Shown here: one piece after another, positions 46,749 to 57,660 of the stretch | Position numbering within the stretch: the stretch's first letter is position 1 | Layout: the number at the start of each line of letters is the position of its first letter | DNA from: Zanthoxylum bungeanum | Taxonomy: Eukaryota > Streptophyta > Magnoliopsida > Sapindales > Rutaceae | Length of the DNA stretch: 64,000 bases | Direction of reading: 5' to 3' | Assembly: GCA_019454045.1 (NCBI GenBank) | Contig: SKCR01035578.1 | Span: forward strand, 20,863-84,862 | The notes under the pieces: generated by a model | Told to the model about the DNA's origin: nothing | What the model saw: the letters and a program-made list of their open reading frames with translations, nothing else | The model's database searches: none | Program-made: the position numbers and the translations under genes

Positions 46749-47884
46749 ATCGATCCATTTATGGATTGAAGCAAGCATCACGGTCATGGAATCAGCGTTT
46801 TGATGAGATCATAAAAGAATATGATTTCGTGCAAAACGCAGATGACCCTTGTGTATACAAGAAGGTTAGTGGGAGAGCACTTACTTTTATTGTCCTTTAT
46901 GTCGACGACGTATTGCTTATAGGCAATGACATTCCCATGCTAACGTCGGTGAAAGCTTGGCTTTCATTAAAATTCTCCATGAAAGATCTGGGAGAAGCAG
47001 CCTTTATTCTTGGAATAAAGATCTACCGGGATAGATCTAGAAAGCTGCTTGGACTCTCCCAGAGTACATACATTGATAAAGTGTTGAAGCGATTCAACAT
47101 GGAACAATCCAAGAGGGGATTGGTTCCAATGGTACGTGGTACCTCTCTGTCTAAGGACATGTGTCCTAAGACTCAGGAAGAGAGAGACAACATGAGTCGG
47201 ATACCGTTCGCCTCGGCAGTCGGATCGATCATGTATGCCATGATATGTACACGACCTGATGTCTCATATGCTTTGAGCATGTGCAGTCGCTATCAGGCCG
47301 ATCCAGGTGAAGGTCACTGGATAGCAGTTAAGAATATCCTTAAGTATCTTAAACGAACTAAGGATGCTTTCTTAATTTATGGAGGTGGAGAACTTGCGGT
47401 ATCTGGGTATACCGATGCAAGTTTCCAAACCGACAAGGATGACTACAAGTCGCAATCCGGGTACATTTTTTGTTTGAATAACGGAGCAGTGAGCTGGAAA
47501 TCTTCCAAGCAAGATACTGTTGCCGATTCAACAACAGAAGCGGAGTACATCGCTGCATCTGAAGCAGCAAAGGAGGCAGTTTGGATCCGAAAGTTCCTAA
47601 TCGGATTAGGAGTAGTTCCGTTAGCAGCTGAGCCCGTTCCATTGTATTGTGACAATAACGGGGCTATAGCGCAGGCTAAGGAACCAAGGTCTCATCAACG
47701 GTCCAAGCATGTTCTTCGACGTTACCATCTGATTCGGGAGATTATACATCGTGGCGATGTAAAGGTCGAGAAGGTCACATCAGATGACAACATTGCAGAT
47801 CCGCTGACGAAGGCTGTTCTTCAGCAAGTTTTTGAACGACACATACATAGTTCGGGTATTAGATGCTTGAGTGACTGGCTATAG
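46691..47884 (+). CDS. pol: Copia-2 reverse transcriptase palm/thumb and RNase H
   Basis: This 397-residue frame starts at MQQPDGF, which is internal to the RT domain, so the ATG is not a true start. SIYGLKQASRSWNQRFD and the catalytic YVDD (70-73) are intact. RNase H follows with GYTDASF (catalytic Asp), STTEAEYIAASEAAKEAVWIRKFL (catalytic Glu) and YCDNNGAI (Asp), and the copia terminal HIRSKH..RYHLIRE-type element. It ends at the TAG 47882-47884, four bases before the PPT. This is the longest intact piece of the element. Confidence 0.95.
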   Translation: MQQPDGFIVPRLANKVCKLNRSIYGLKQASRSWNQRFDEIIKEYDFVQNADDPCVYKKVSGRALTFIVLYVDDVLLIGNDIPMLTSVKAWLSLKFSMKDLGEAAFILGIKIYRDRSRKLLGLSQSTYIDKVLKRFNMEQSKRGLVPMVRGTSLSKDMCPKTQEERDNMSRIPFASAVGSIMYAMICTRPDVSYALSMCSRYQADPGEGHWIAVKNILKYLKRTKDAFLIYGGGELAVSGYTDASFQTDKDDYKSQSGYIFCLNNGAVSWKSSKQDTVADSTTEAEYIAASEAAKEAVWIRKFLIGLGVVPLAAEPVPLYCDNNGAIAQAKEPRSHQRSKHVLRRYHLIREIIHRGDVKVEKVTSDDNIADPLTKAVLQQVFERHIHSSGIRCLSDWL

Positions 47885-47887
47885 GCC

Positions 47888-47898
47888 AAGTGGGAGAT
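47888..47898 (+). other. Copia-2 polypurine tract
   Basis: AAGTGGGAGAT lies immediately before the 3' LTR, overlapping nothing, and follows the pol stop. Confidence 0.9.
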
Positions 47899-49815
47899 TG
47901 TTAGACATTATGTCCCATAGCGTCACTGTTTGTAAATGATATTGTATTATTGTACAAAATTAACTATGTGATAATGAAATTGCCTTTTGCGTTTTGTAAT
48001 ATTATTTACTTTGATATATAAATGGCGAAAGTCCATATGATAATACCGGATTGAGATGATATGAGACAGTATCAATCCATAAAGGTTTAATCATTAAATA
48101 TCCCTAGTCGGAGTATTATCGAGATCGGACATCGATAATGCGGAATAGACTAGTATTGCGCTTGTGCACGTTGTGAGGGCACAACGGCATAGTTCTCATA
48201 TATTTAAGTATTGGATACTTATGCAAGTGCGATAGGAGGTTGTGTTTTACCGATGGTACGAAAAACAGCTTCGCTCTGGATAGACCCCGCGGAATCCCAT
48301 TGGTAGTATGTCTGCGTGTCTATGGGAGGCCGCATCAGGGTAGGTGTATATGGTCTTAACCTGAGACTTACATCGCTAGTACTTGCGACAATCGGTAAAC
48401 TTTGGTTTTGGTGGTTGGGGACCTTAACCGGTTCTGTGTACACCTCTTCTGGGTTTATCGAGAATCGTAGTGTACTGGATGTGATGTCGAGATGGAAGTA
48501 TCACTTCAGACATATGGAGGTGATGATCACGCAGGACACAGAACTAGTACTCTATAAAAGGTTGCAACCGTCGGGACAATATGACCAGGTCAGGATTGTC
48601 CGATTTAAAGAGACTAGTTGCTTGATGTCCGATATATGTTTCGTACGGGGCAGACACATCTCCAGCCCCAGGCCTAACATGTGATCGTCCGATACTGGAT
48701 CGATGTACGCAATACTACGGTATACTACGCTTGATATAGATCTTATATTCCTATAAGAATATTTCTGGAGAATTGGGTAGGCATGGCGCTTTGCTAGAAG
48801 CCAACCTTGTCTTGTGAATCGGTAAAAACGTAGTACGAGGTACGTACGTGTTCGGATTATCCGACGACCGTATTTACTGCCAACATATCCGGAGATCTCT
48901 TGGGTCGCTTCCTGAAGATTCACCTATGATATTTGATTCGGACTTAATTAATCTTGGATTAATTGCGGAGAAACTTTATCTTGGATAAAGTGCCTTATTT
49001 AGAGAGAGAACGATTAATTTGGAATTAATCGATAAATTTTTATATTCGATATAATAATCGAAATTCGATTTCGACGCGAAATTAAAATTAGATTTTAATT
49101 CGGGCATACGAGTTAATTTAGAATTAATTCGTTAGCGACGTAAATAATAATTTCGCTAGGCGCAATTATTTATTTAAATTCGATTTAATTAACGTCGCGA
49201 CGTAAGTTCGGTATTTCGGAAATATCGAACCCGAACGCGTGAGTGCACGTGGGCCCACTTTCATTTGGAAACGTGTGGGGCCCACATGACACATGTCATT
49301 ATATGCATTATTTAATTGTTAATGCATTGCATGGTGATAGTGTACAATACACTCAATGGTTTTGCATGGAGTTTGAGTGTTTGACTCTCTAAGCCATTGC
49401 ATGATTTGTGTCATAAGTTTATTATTAATTTAATAAATATTATGGCATAAATATAAATTGATTTTTGGTAACAAAAATTAATTACACAAAAAACTCTCCT
49501 CTCTCTCTCACAATGCCGTGACTTCCATTAGGGCAAAGAAGATTTGATTTTTTTTCTCCATTTGCTAGCACATTGAAGGATCAAAGGAGGTGATAGGAAA
49601 CCATCAAAGAGCTTGGAATACACAAATTGGAGCTTCAACTCTTCTTCCTCCCTTGGCCGAAACTTGAAGCTTGGAGATTCAAAGATTTTCTTCATCACTT
49701 CTCATCACAAAAGCTTTGTAAGTATGATTCCGCCATGCTTCAAGATTATTATATATATTCATTGTTGTATTTCATATGCTTAATCTTTCCTTGGGACATA
49801 TAATAGAAACCAACA
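47899..49815 (+). repeat. Copia-2 3' LTR
   Basis: It is nearly identical to 39807-41730. Differences seen are one G/A change near 48261, one A/T change near 49386, and indels in short homopolymers or simple runs. Confidence 0.95.
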
Positions 49816-49820
49816 CAACC

Positions 49821-50545
49821 TACGTCCACATGTACAAAATGATGGAGGTTGTTTTAGTGCCAAGAACTAACTCGTCCGACCTGTTTTATATTAAGGTCGG
49901 CGTATTACCGTGCAGTTGAAAGAGGTTACAGTTCTATTTTCTATTGTTACAAAACTGATATTCGGAGCCTCTTCCACAGAGATACCCTACTTTATATACC
50001 CCCAAAAAACGATACTGTTCTTCCCACTTGCAATACTTCCCATGTGCTGCCTGACCGATTTGACGGGTTCTCTACCCTAGCCTGACGGTTCTGTCACATA
50101 ACTCTGCCTCTTCCTCTGCCACACACAACAAAATGGTGAAGCCTGGTGGTGGTGCTTCCGGGAGATGACACGGTAAAGGAAAATCATAGACTCTAGTTTT
50201 CTGTCGGTTGCCAAGTGATCTGCCAAATACATCACCGAACCATTGAGCTATTTTTGTCATGTCCTGAAATGTCCGAGCTCTTCAACCTGCTCAAAGGGGG
50301 AGCAGAATAGGCCCGAACCGAGTGATGACCTAAAGTGGTCATCCATAGCTCTGAGGTGATTGGTCTTGTAACTTATACCATATCGCGTGTTATGGTTAGC
50401 CAGATCTGAGAGACCGTATCCGGACTCTCTGCCGGCCGAAGAGTGACTAATACTTTCTGAACACCCGTCCCTTTTGGAAAAGAGGAAATCCATCTCTGCC
50501 CCTGGTCACACTGTTCAATATGCTTTTCAAAATACACCAACAACA
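49821..50545 (-). repeat. Element D terminal LTR, part 2
   Basis: This resumes the LTR cut at 39806 and ends (forward) ATACACCAACAACA. The PPT of element D, purine-rich on the minus strand (GAACTAGGGGATGGA), is at 50546-50562 just outside. Confidence 0.85.
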
Positions 50546-51238
50546 TCCATCCCCTAGTTCTCGGTATCAACGAGTTAGTGAGTTGATTTCGGGAACTATG
50601 AAAAAGAGGGGTGGCTGATCATTCGGTCGGTGGTTGCTCCGAGAACCATAGAGAAACTGTTTTTGCTATCAAATCAAGTCTTTCCTCGCCATCTTCATCA
50701 TTCGGTCACCGAGAATCCTGCTATTGATTCAGTTCTACAGAGGGGGGTTCTCGGAGGATGAAGCTGTTACCCTATTTGCCCCTCCTTTAGAGCGAATTCA
50801 ATATTCCGAACTCAAGTCTTCCGTGCTCATGTCCTTAGTTCTTGAGGAGTTACCGCCTGAAGTTCCTGTCCTTGTTCCCGAAGTACCTGCAACTGAAGCT
50901 AAAAAAAACCCATTCTGCCGAGTCAGAGCCAGAGGTCCTACCTCATGAAACTGATTGAGCTGAACCCATTGCCTTTGTGCGGGCTGATGAACGAGGGTGA
51001 CCCTGCGGCGACTTTTTGTAACAAAAAATATACTTGTGTTTTCATAATAATATCTGCAATCTTTATTCCTTGCCTATCTCTGACTGCTCTGTTTCCTGCC
51101 TTTCATACTTTGCACGATTTCCTCATCTATCTTGCTATTTTGCTCTTCCAAATCTAAACGAGAGGAAACATTCTGAGCCCGATCAATTTTAAATCCAACC
51201 ATGGGGCGAACGCTCGATTCCTGATCCGTTTATGATTC

Positions 51239-51930
51239 ACTCGGTGGGACATAACCCGACCCCGAGCTAAAAAGAAAACTTGGCTCTGGGGGAATGTTAC
51301 GTCCCCAGACAAAAGTGGTTGACTCTGTGGGACGTAACCCGACCCCGAGCTGAAAAGAAAACTTGGCTCTATGGGAATGTTACATCCTCAGACCAAAGAG
51401 GTTTACTCGGCGGGACGTAACCCGACCCCGAGCTGAAAAGAAAACTTGGCTCTGGGGGAATGTTACATCCCCAGACCAAAAAGGCTGGCTCGGTGGGACG
51501 TAACCCGACCCATAGCTGAAAAGAAAAACTTGGCTCTGGGGGAATGTTACATCCCCATACCAAAAAGAATGACTCGGTGGGACGTAACCCGACCCCAAGC
51601 TGAAAAGAAAACTCGGCTCTAGGGGAATGTTACATCCCCATAACAAAGAGGCTAACTCAGTGGGATGTAACCCGACCCCAAGCTGAAAAGAAAACTTGGC
51701 TTGGGAATGTTACATCCCCAGACCAAAGAGGTTGACTCGGTGGGACGTAACACGACCCTGAACTGAAAATAAACTTTGCTCTGGGGGAATGTTACATCCT
51801 CAGACCAAAGAGGTTGACTCGGTGGGATGTAACCCGACCCCCTGCTGAATAAAACTTGGCTCTGGGGGAATGTTACATCCCCAGACCAAAGAGATTGACT
51901 CAGTGGGAAGTAACCCGACCCCGAGCCGAT
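51239..51930. repeat. 83-bp tandem array, about 8.5 copies
   Basis: GTGGGACGTAACCCGACCCC heads recur at 51246, 51329, 51412, 51495, about 51578, 51661, 51741, 51824 and 51906. Each unit also holds a CTGGGG...CCCCAG inverted repeat around GAATGTTACAT. Long repetitive open frames on the minus strand are by-products of the 83-bp period. Confidence 0.9.
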
Positions 51931-52270
51931 TAAACGATGAAGCCTCGGTGGAATGAATCCAGCCCCGAGTCGATGGCACACAGAGGCCTCGGCGGAATGA
52001 ATCTAGCCCCGAGCCGATTAAACCATGAATCCTCGGTGGAACGAATCCAGCCCCGAGCTGATGGCACACAGAGGCCTCAGCGGAACGAATCCAGCCGTGA
52101 GCCGATAGCACACAGAGGCCTCTGCGGAACGAATCCAGCCCGGAGCCGATTAAACCATGAAGCCTCGGCGGAGTGAATCTAGCCCCGAGCTGATGGCACA
52201 CAGAGGCTTCGGTGGAACGAATCCAGCCCCGAGCCCATTAAACCATGAAGCCGCGGTGGAACGAACCATG
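51931..52270. repeat. ~44-bp tandem array with two alternating unit types, 8 copies
   Basis: CCTCGG(T/C)GGAA heads recur every 43-44 bp from 51943 to 52249. Units differ by carrying either TAAACCATGA or GGCACACAGA, mostly alternating, so the higher-order period is ~88 bp. AATCCAGCCCCGAGC here resembles AACCCGACCCCGAGC of the adjoining 83-bp array. Confidence 0.85.
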
Positions 52271-53451
52271 AGCTGATGGCACATTATCCCTCAAAAATGC
52301 AAGTCATGGGGTAGTTACGCTCCAGCCTCGGGAGTTTGATACAGCCACGAGGGGTTCGCGCGCTCCCTAATGCACTTCATCCCTTAAAGCAATCTAAATC
52401 CACTTAAAATGAAAGGAGCCAGGTCGGCGTACTTTTACTCGAGGGTTTGATAATGACACCAGTGTTTGGCGTGCCACGGGTTTGATACCCTTCCCGATCT
52501 CAATTCGTTCCCTCGCATCGAGCACGTCCCAAAAAATAATGAAAATAACTTTCGCGTTTAATTTAACAAACAAGCAAGGTAGGCAAGTTTCTTAAAAAAA
52601 AGAGAGTTGTATTCATATTTAAAGGACCTACTGCTCTTCTTACAACTCTTTGTGGGAAATTTAAGAGAGGCTTTACAATGTTTTCTTCTGTTCATTACTT
52701 TGCAGTCCGACCTTTTCCTCCAAGCCGAGCTCCAAGAACTCCCGATGCGTATGTCGTAGTTGTAAACTTCACCACTTCACCGGCAAGTTGTTTTCACATC
52801 AGGGTTTATTCAGATCCGTCTGGTCCGCTCTTGCTTTCCCGACAATGCCGATAAGATTTCCCTGTGCCGAACCCTCCATAGGCGTCCTTCGATAATGAAT
52901 TTTCCCAGGATCTTACATATCCCGAGAAAATATGGGAGCCTAGTCGAGGTCTTCAGTCTTTGCTTCTTGTGGTTCTCCCGCGTACTTTTTACCTTCTTTC
53001 TTCCCATTTGGGGAGACTACCACTGCACTAATTGAGGACTGGCTTGATGGGTGTCCCTCCTCACCATTGGCTGACTAGCTACCCGACCGATCTTTCAGTA
53101 CATGTAATCTGCGAAACGAATATTGGAAGCTTGTCAGGCGCAGTACCTTCCCACATAGGAACTTGGTCAGCCGCGGCCAACGGACGTAACCCATCCACAA
53201 CGTTATATTCCATTTCACACTCAACCCTGGTGGATTTCCGTTGGCTAACCTCTTTTACATTCCATTTCACAACTCATCAAGAAAAGGCTTTGTTGCCGAC
53301 AACCCCTTTTCCATATGAACCATTTCTTCCCCCATTCTGCTCTACTTCTTCCATTCCTTCCCCTTTCCATCCATTCTGTTGTTGAACTATTCACCAACCT
53401 ACGGTCTCTACCTCCCACCATCGTCTAACTACGAAATCGCTTTTCATTCTT

Positions 53452-53470
53452 TCCCCACAGACGGTGGCAA
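53452..53470 (-). other. Element D primer site copy 1 (mutated)
   Basis: On minus: TTGCCACCGTCTGTGGGGA, two changes from the consensus seen at 54551-54569. Confidence 0.7.
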
Positions 53471-54550
53471 CTGTTGACAGCTGATTTTTGGGATAATCTT
53501 CCTTCAACAGTGAATTTGTTTGGTTATGGGAAACCAAAAGCAAACTTAGTGGAAAGGCGGAAAAACACACAGATTGGCATAGGAGTATTAATGTGGTTCG
53601 GCGGGACGAATCCAACCTACGTCCACGGGCATAAAATAATGGAGGTTGTTTTATTGCCAAGAACTGACTCAGCTGACCTGTTTTGTATAAGGTCGGCGTA
53701 TGGTCGAGCAGTTGAAAGAGGTTACAGTTGCTATTTTCTGTTGTTACAAACTGCTATTCGGAGCCTCCCCTTACACGATACTACCCTCCCCTTTATATAC
53801 TCCCCAAAACACGGTACTATTCTTCCGACTTGCAATACTTCCCATGTGCTACCTGACCGATTTGAAGGGTTCTCTACCTTAGGCGTGAGGGTTCTGTCAC
53901 ATCAACTCTGTCTCTTCCTCTGCCACACGCAACAATAATGGTGACAGCCTGGACGGTGCCTCCGGGAGATGACATGTGTAAAGGAAAATCATAGACTCTA
54001 GTCTTCTGTCGGTTGCCATGTGATCGGCCAAATACATCACCGAACCCATCGAGCTATTTCTGTCCTATCCTGAAATGTTCGAGCTCTTCAACCCGCTCAA
54101 AAGGGGAGTAGAATAGGCTCGAACCGAGATGATGACCTAAAATGGTCGTGCATAGTACTGAGGTGATTGGTCTTGTAACTTATACCATATCGCGTGCTAT
54201 GGTCAGCCAGATCTGAAGGACCGTATCCAGATTCTCTCCCAGGCTGAACAGTGACTAATACTTTCTGAACACCCGTCCCATTTGGAAAAGGGGAAATTCC
54301 ATCTCTGACCCTGGTCGCACTGTTCAATATGCTTGTCAAAATAAATCAACAACACATTCTTTTCACAACTCATCAAGAAAATGCTTCTGTTGCCGACAGC
54401 CCCTTTTCCATATGAACCATTTCTTCCTCCCGTTCTGATCTGCTTCTTCCCATTCCTTCCCATTTCCATCCATTATGCTATTGAACTATTCACCAACCTA
54501 CGGTCTCTACCTCCCACCATCGTCTTACTATGAAAATTGATTTTCATTTT

Positions 54551-54569
54551 TCCCCACAGACGGCGCCAA
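54551..54569 (-). other. Element D primer site copy 2 (consensus form)
   Basis: On minus: TTGGCGCCGTCTGTGGGGA, adjacent to LTR2. It is the only one of three copies without changes relative to the common plant LTR-element primer site. Confidence 0.8.
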
Positions 54570-55652
54570 CTATTGACTGCTGATTTTTGGGATAACCTTC
54601 CTTCAACAGTGAATTTGTTTGGTTATGGGAAACCAAAAGCAAACTTAGTGGAAAGGTGGAAAAACACACAGATTGGCAAATGAGTAATAACATGGTTCGG
54701 CGGGATGAATCCAACCTACGTCCACAGGTAAAAAAATGATGGAGGTTGTTTTATTGCCAAGAACTGACTCGACTGACCTATTTTGTATAAGGTTGGCGTA
54801 TGGCCGAGCAGTTGAAAGAGGTTACAATTGCTATTTTCTATTGTTACAAACTGCTATTCTGAGCCTCCCCCTTACACGAGACTACCATCTCCTTTATATA
54901 CTCCCCAAAACACGATATTGTTCTTCCCACTTGGAATGCTTCCCATGTGCTGCCTGATCGATTTGATAGGTTCTCTGCCCTAGGCCTGACGATTCTGTCA
55001 CATCAACTCTGCCTCTTCCTCTGCCACACACAACAATAATGGTGACAGCTTGGACGGTACTTCCTGGAGATGACACGTGTAAAGGAAAATCATAGACTCT
55101 AGTCTTCTGTCGGTTGCCAAGTGATAGGCCAAATACATCACCGAACCCATCGAGTTATTTCTGTCATATCCTGAAATGTCTGAGTTCTTCAACCTGCTCA
55201 AAGGGGGAGCATAATAGGCCCGAACCGTGCTGATAACCTAAAGTGGTCGTCCATATCTCTGAGGTGATTGGTCTTGTAACTTATACCATATCGCGTGCTA
55301 TAGTCGGCCAGATCTGAGAGATCGTATCCGGACTATCTTCCGGGTTGAAGAGTGACTAATACTTTCTGAACACCCGTCCCTTTTGGAAAAGGGGAAATTC
55401 AATTTTTGCCCCTGGTCGCACTGTTCAATATGCTTGTCAAAATAAACCAACAACACATTCCATTTCACAACCCATCAAGAAAAGGCTTCTGTTACTGACA
55501 TCTCCTTTTCCATATGAACCCTTTCTTCCTCCCATTCAGATCTGCTTCTTCCCATTCCTTCCCCTTTCCATCCATTCTACGTTGAACTATTCACTAACCT
55601 ACGGTCTCTACCTCCCACCATCGTCTTACTATGAAAATCGCTTTTCATTCTT

Positions 55653-55671
55653 TCCCCATAGACGGTGCCAA
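55653..55671 (-). other. Element D primer site copy 3 (mutated)
   Basis: On minus: TTGGCACCGTCTATGGGGA, two changes from the copy at 54551. Confidence 0.7.
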
Positions 55672-56560
55672 CTATTGACGGCTGAATTTTGGGATAACCT
55701 TCCTTCAACAGTGAATTTGTTTGGTTATGGGAAACCAAAAGCAAAATTAATGGAAAGGCGAAAAAACACACAGATTGGAAAATGAGTATTAACGTAGTTC
55801 GGCGGGATGAATCCAACCTACGTCCACGGGCACAAAACGATGAAGGTTGTTTTATTGCCAATAACTGACTCGGCTGACCTGTTTTGTATAAGGTCGGCAT
55901 ATGGTCGAGCAGTTGAAAGAGGTTACAGTTGCTATTTTCTATTGTTACAAACTTCTATTAAGAGCCTCCCCCTACACGAGACTACCAACCCATTTATATA
56001 CTCCCCAAAACACGGTACTGTTCTTCCCACTTGCAATGCTTCCCATGTGCTGCCTGATCGATTTGATGGGTTCTCTGCCCTAGGCCTGATGGTTTTGTCA
56101 CATCAACTCTGCCTCTTCCTCTACCACACGCAACAATAATGGTGACAGCCTGGACGGTGCTTCTAGGAGATGACACGTGTAAAGGAAAATCATAGACTCT
56201 AGTCTTCTGTCGGTTGCCAAGTGATCGGCCAAATACATCACTGAACCCATCAAGCTATTTTTGTCATGTCCTGAAATGTCCGAGCTCTTCAACCTGCTCA
56301 AAGGAGGAGCATAATAGGCCCGAACCGAGCTGATGACCTAAAGTGGTCGTCCATTGCTCTGAGGTGATTGGTCTTGTAACTTATACCATATCACGTGCTA
56401 TGGTAGGCCAGATCTGAGAGACCGCATCATGACTCTCTGCACGGTCGAAGAGTGACTAATACTTTCTGAACACCCCTCCCTTTTGAAAAATGGTAAATTC
56501 CATCTCTGCCCCTGGTCGCACTGTTCAATATGCTTGTCAAAATACACCAACAACAGAAAC

Positions 56561-57267
56561 TAAAGAGTCTACGTGAAGATTTTTCAAAAGTGGTTTATGG
56601 CCACACATTACTGACACATAGAAGTGCGTCTCAGAATTTAGCGCCGTACCTTGATCATTCTGAATCAGGTTTCTTGGACAAAACTTAGAGATTAAGTTTC
56701 AAGAAATTTTTTCAAAAAAGTAACATCTTGACACTTGAAACTTTTTCTCATGGAGAAAAATCAGAGGAGTCTAAACAAAATTAGTACTAATCAGGAAAGG
56801 ATTGAGATGTTGAAAGTAAGTGCCCAACGGATCACTCACATTCTAGAAAGCCTAAACACATTCGTGGGTGGGGGATTTGAAATCTTCCTTTTCCACGTCT
56901 CTCCAAGAGAACAAAACTTTTCTGGACACCATCAAGCATCGACAACAATAACAAATTGAAAGAATTGAAGCATAAAATCTTAGGAGGGACTAAAACTACC
57001 AACATTCCAACCAAAGAAGAGGCCACCTAAAGGATAAAGCCACTACTCAAACAAGAGATGACTGAGCTTCCAAAATTCAATAGTGGGGATAAAAGTGGTA
57101 AAACGAATTAACGAATCGAATTTGTGCTGAATATTAAACGAACGAATCAAATTATTTCAAATTCGAATTCAATTCGTTTATTAAGCGAATAATAATATTA
57201 TGATTCAGATTTTAACAAAATTAAATAAATCAAATCGAATTTTATATTCATTTAAATTCATTTAGAT
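56561..57267. other. Unassigned sequence right of element D, then AT-rich stretch
   Basis: 56561-56700 continues in frame (+) with 39576-39660 across the removed TSD. Further short charged frames (56735-56959 +) are unrecognised. 57090-57267 is AT-rich with repeated AATTCGAATTCAATTCG-like words. No gene is identified. Confidence 0.35.
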
Positions 57268-57660
57268 TCCTTCCCATTTCAACTTCGGGGGAAGTTTCCT
57301 CTGAATGATGGCACTGCATTCTTATGTCAATGCTACTGTCTCGTAGTCTCCCAATCTCCATTTTCGTGAAAGAATGTCTTTCATGAATTTTACATAGCTG
57401 GGCATTTGTTCCAACGCTTCTGCAAATGGAATGTTGATGTGTAGCTTTTTGAACACCTCCAGGAAACGAACAAACTACTTGTCCAGTTTGTTTTTCTGAA
57501 GACGCTAAGGAAAATGTGGAGGTGGAGTGATCTGTTCTTTTTCCTTTGCTTCTTTTTCCTCCATCTGTTGCTTTGTCTCTTTTGGAAAATCTTCAATTGT
57601 TGCCTTGATTCCAACATCTTTGTTGATTTCAGTACCGTTTTTTAACATGATGGCATGACA
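57268..57660 (-). pseudogene. gag-pol: Athila gag-protease linker, three stops
   Basis: In one minus frame the sequence reads RLQKNKLDK, then FVRFLEVFKKLHINIPFAEAL and EQMPSYVKFMKDILS, GDYETVALT, and CSAIIQRKLPPKLK. This is the highly conserved segment before the protease in plant Athila/Tat elements. In-frame stops replace three expected Gln/Glu codons (two TAG, one TAA). It ends at 57268 just before the expected protease active site. Confidence 0.75.

Larger units (their letters stand above)
39807..49815 (+). mobile_element. Copia-2: young, nearly complete Ty1/copia element
   Basis: LTRs at 39807-41730 (1924 bp) and 47899-49815 (1917 bp) differ by only two clear substitutions and about ten small indels by eye. 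TSD is AAACC (39802-39806)/CAACC (49816-49820), one mismatch. The PBS is at 41732 and the PPT at 47888. The interior encodes gag, protease, integrase, RT and RNase H in copia order. The polyprotein is cut by six frame changes, mostly one-base changes in homopolymers, unusual for so young a copy. Confidence 0.95.
50546..53451 (-). other. Element D interior, non-coding
   Basis: No gag or pol motif is readable. It holds a PPT, the 83-bp and 44-bp tandem arrays (51239-52270), and otherwise mixed-composition sequence with frames of 60-90 codons (for example 50724-50948 +, 52810-53007 -) that I do not recognise. The ~205 bp next to LTR1 are the leader, which is repeated between the tandem LTRs. Confidence 0.6.
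39661..56555 (-). mobile_element. Element D: non-autonomous LTR element with four LTRs
   Basis: Read on the minus strand: LTR3 (56555-55673), leader, LTR2 (55455-54571), leader, LTR1 (54354-53472), leader and 2.9-kb interior, PPT, then the terminal LTR (50545-49821 plus 39806-39661, split by Copia-2). One TSD (GAAAC) flanks all of it. LTRs are ~870-885 bp, start/end TGTTGNTG...CAACA in reverse sense, and carry a TATA (GTATATAAAGG-type on minus, near 53795). The interior has two tandem repeat arrays and no gag or pol. Without Copia-2 it is about 6.9 kb. Confidence 0.85.
53472..56555 (-). repeat. Tandem LTR-plus-leader array of element D (~1.1-kb period)
   Basis: LTR1 53472-54354, leader 54355-54570, LTR2 54571-55455, leader 55456-55672, LTR3 55673-56555. 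The LTR starts are 1099 and 1102 bp apart. The two short leaders equal the first ~215 bp of the full interior (down to CATTCCATTTCACAAC). They join the LTR end at a shared ACA. Frames such as 53474-53938 and 55582-55785 are LTR sequence and not genes. Confidence 0.9.

Noticed and set aside
51369..52201. Repetitive minus-strand proteins with GSGYVPPS-type and SFRRGLC-type repeats
   Set aside because: They are products of the 83-bp and 44-bp tandem arrays; units of 83 bp shift frame between copies, so no constant protein repeat is kept.
53474..56139. Three similar ~110-155 codon frames resembling a small gene family
   Set aside because: They lie in the three tandem element-D LTRs, differ in frame and length, and include the TATA region.
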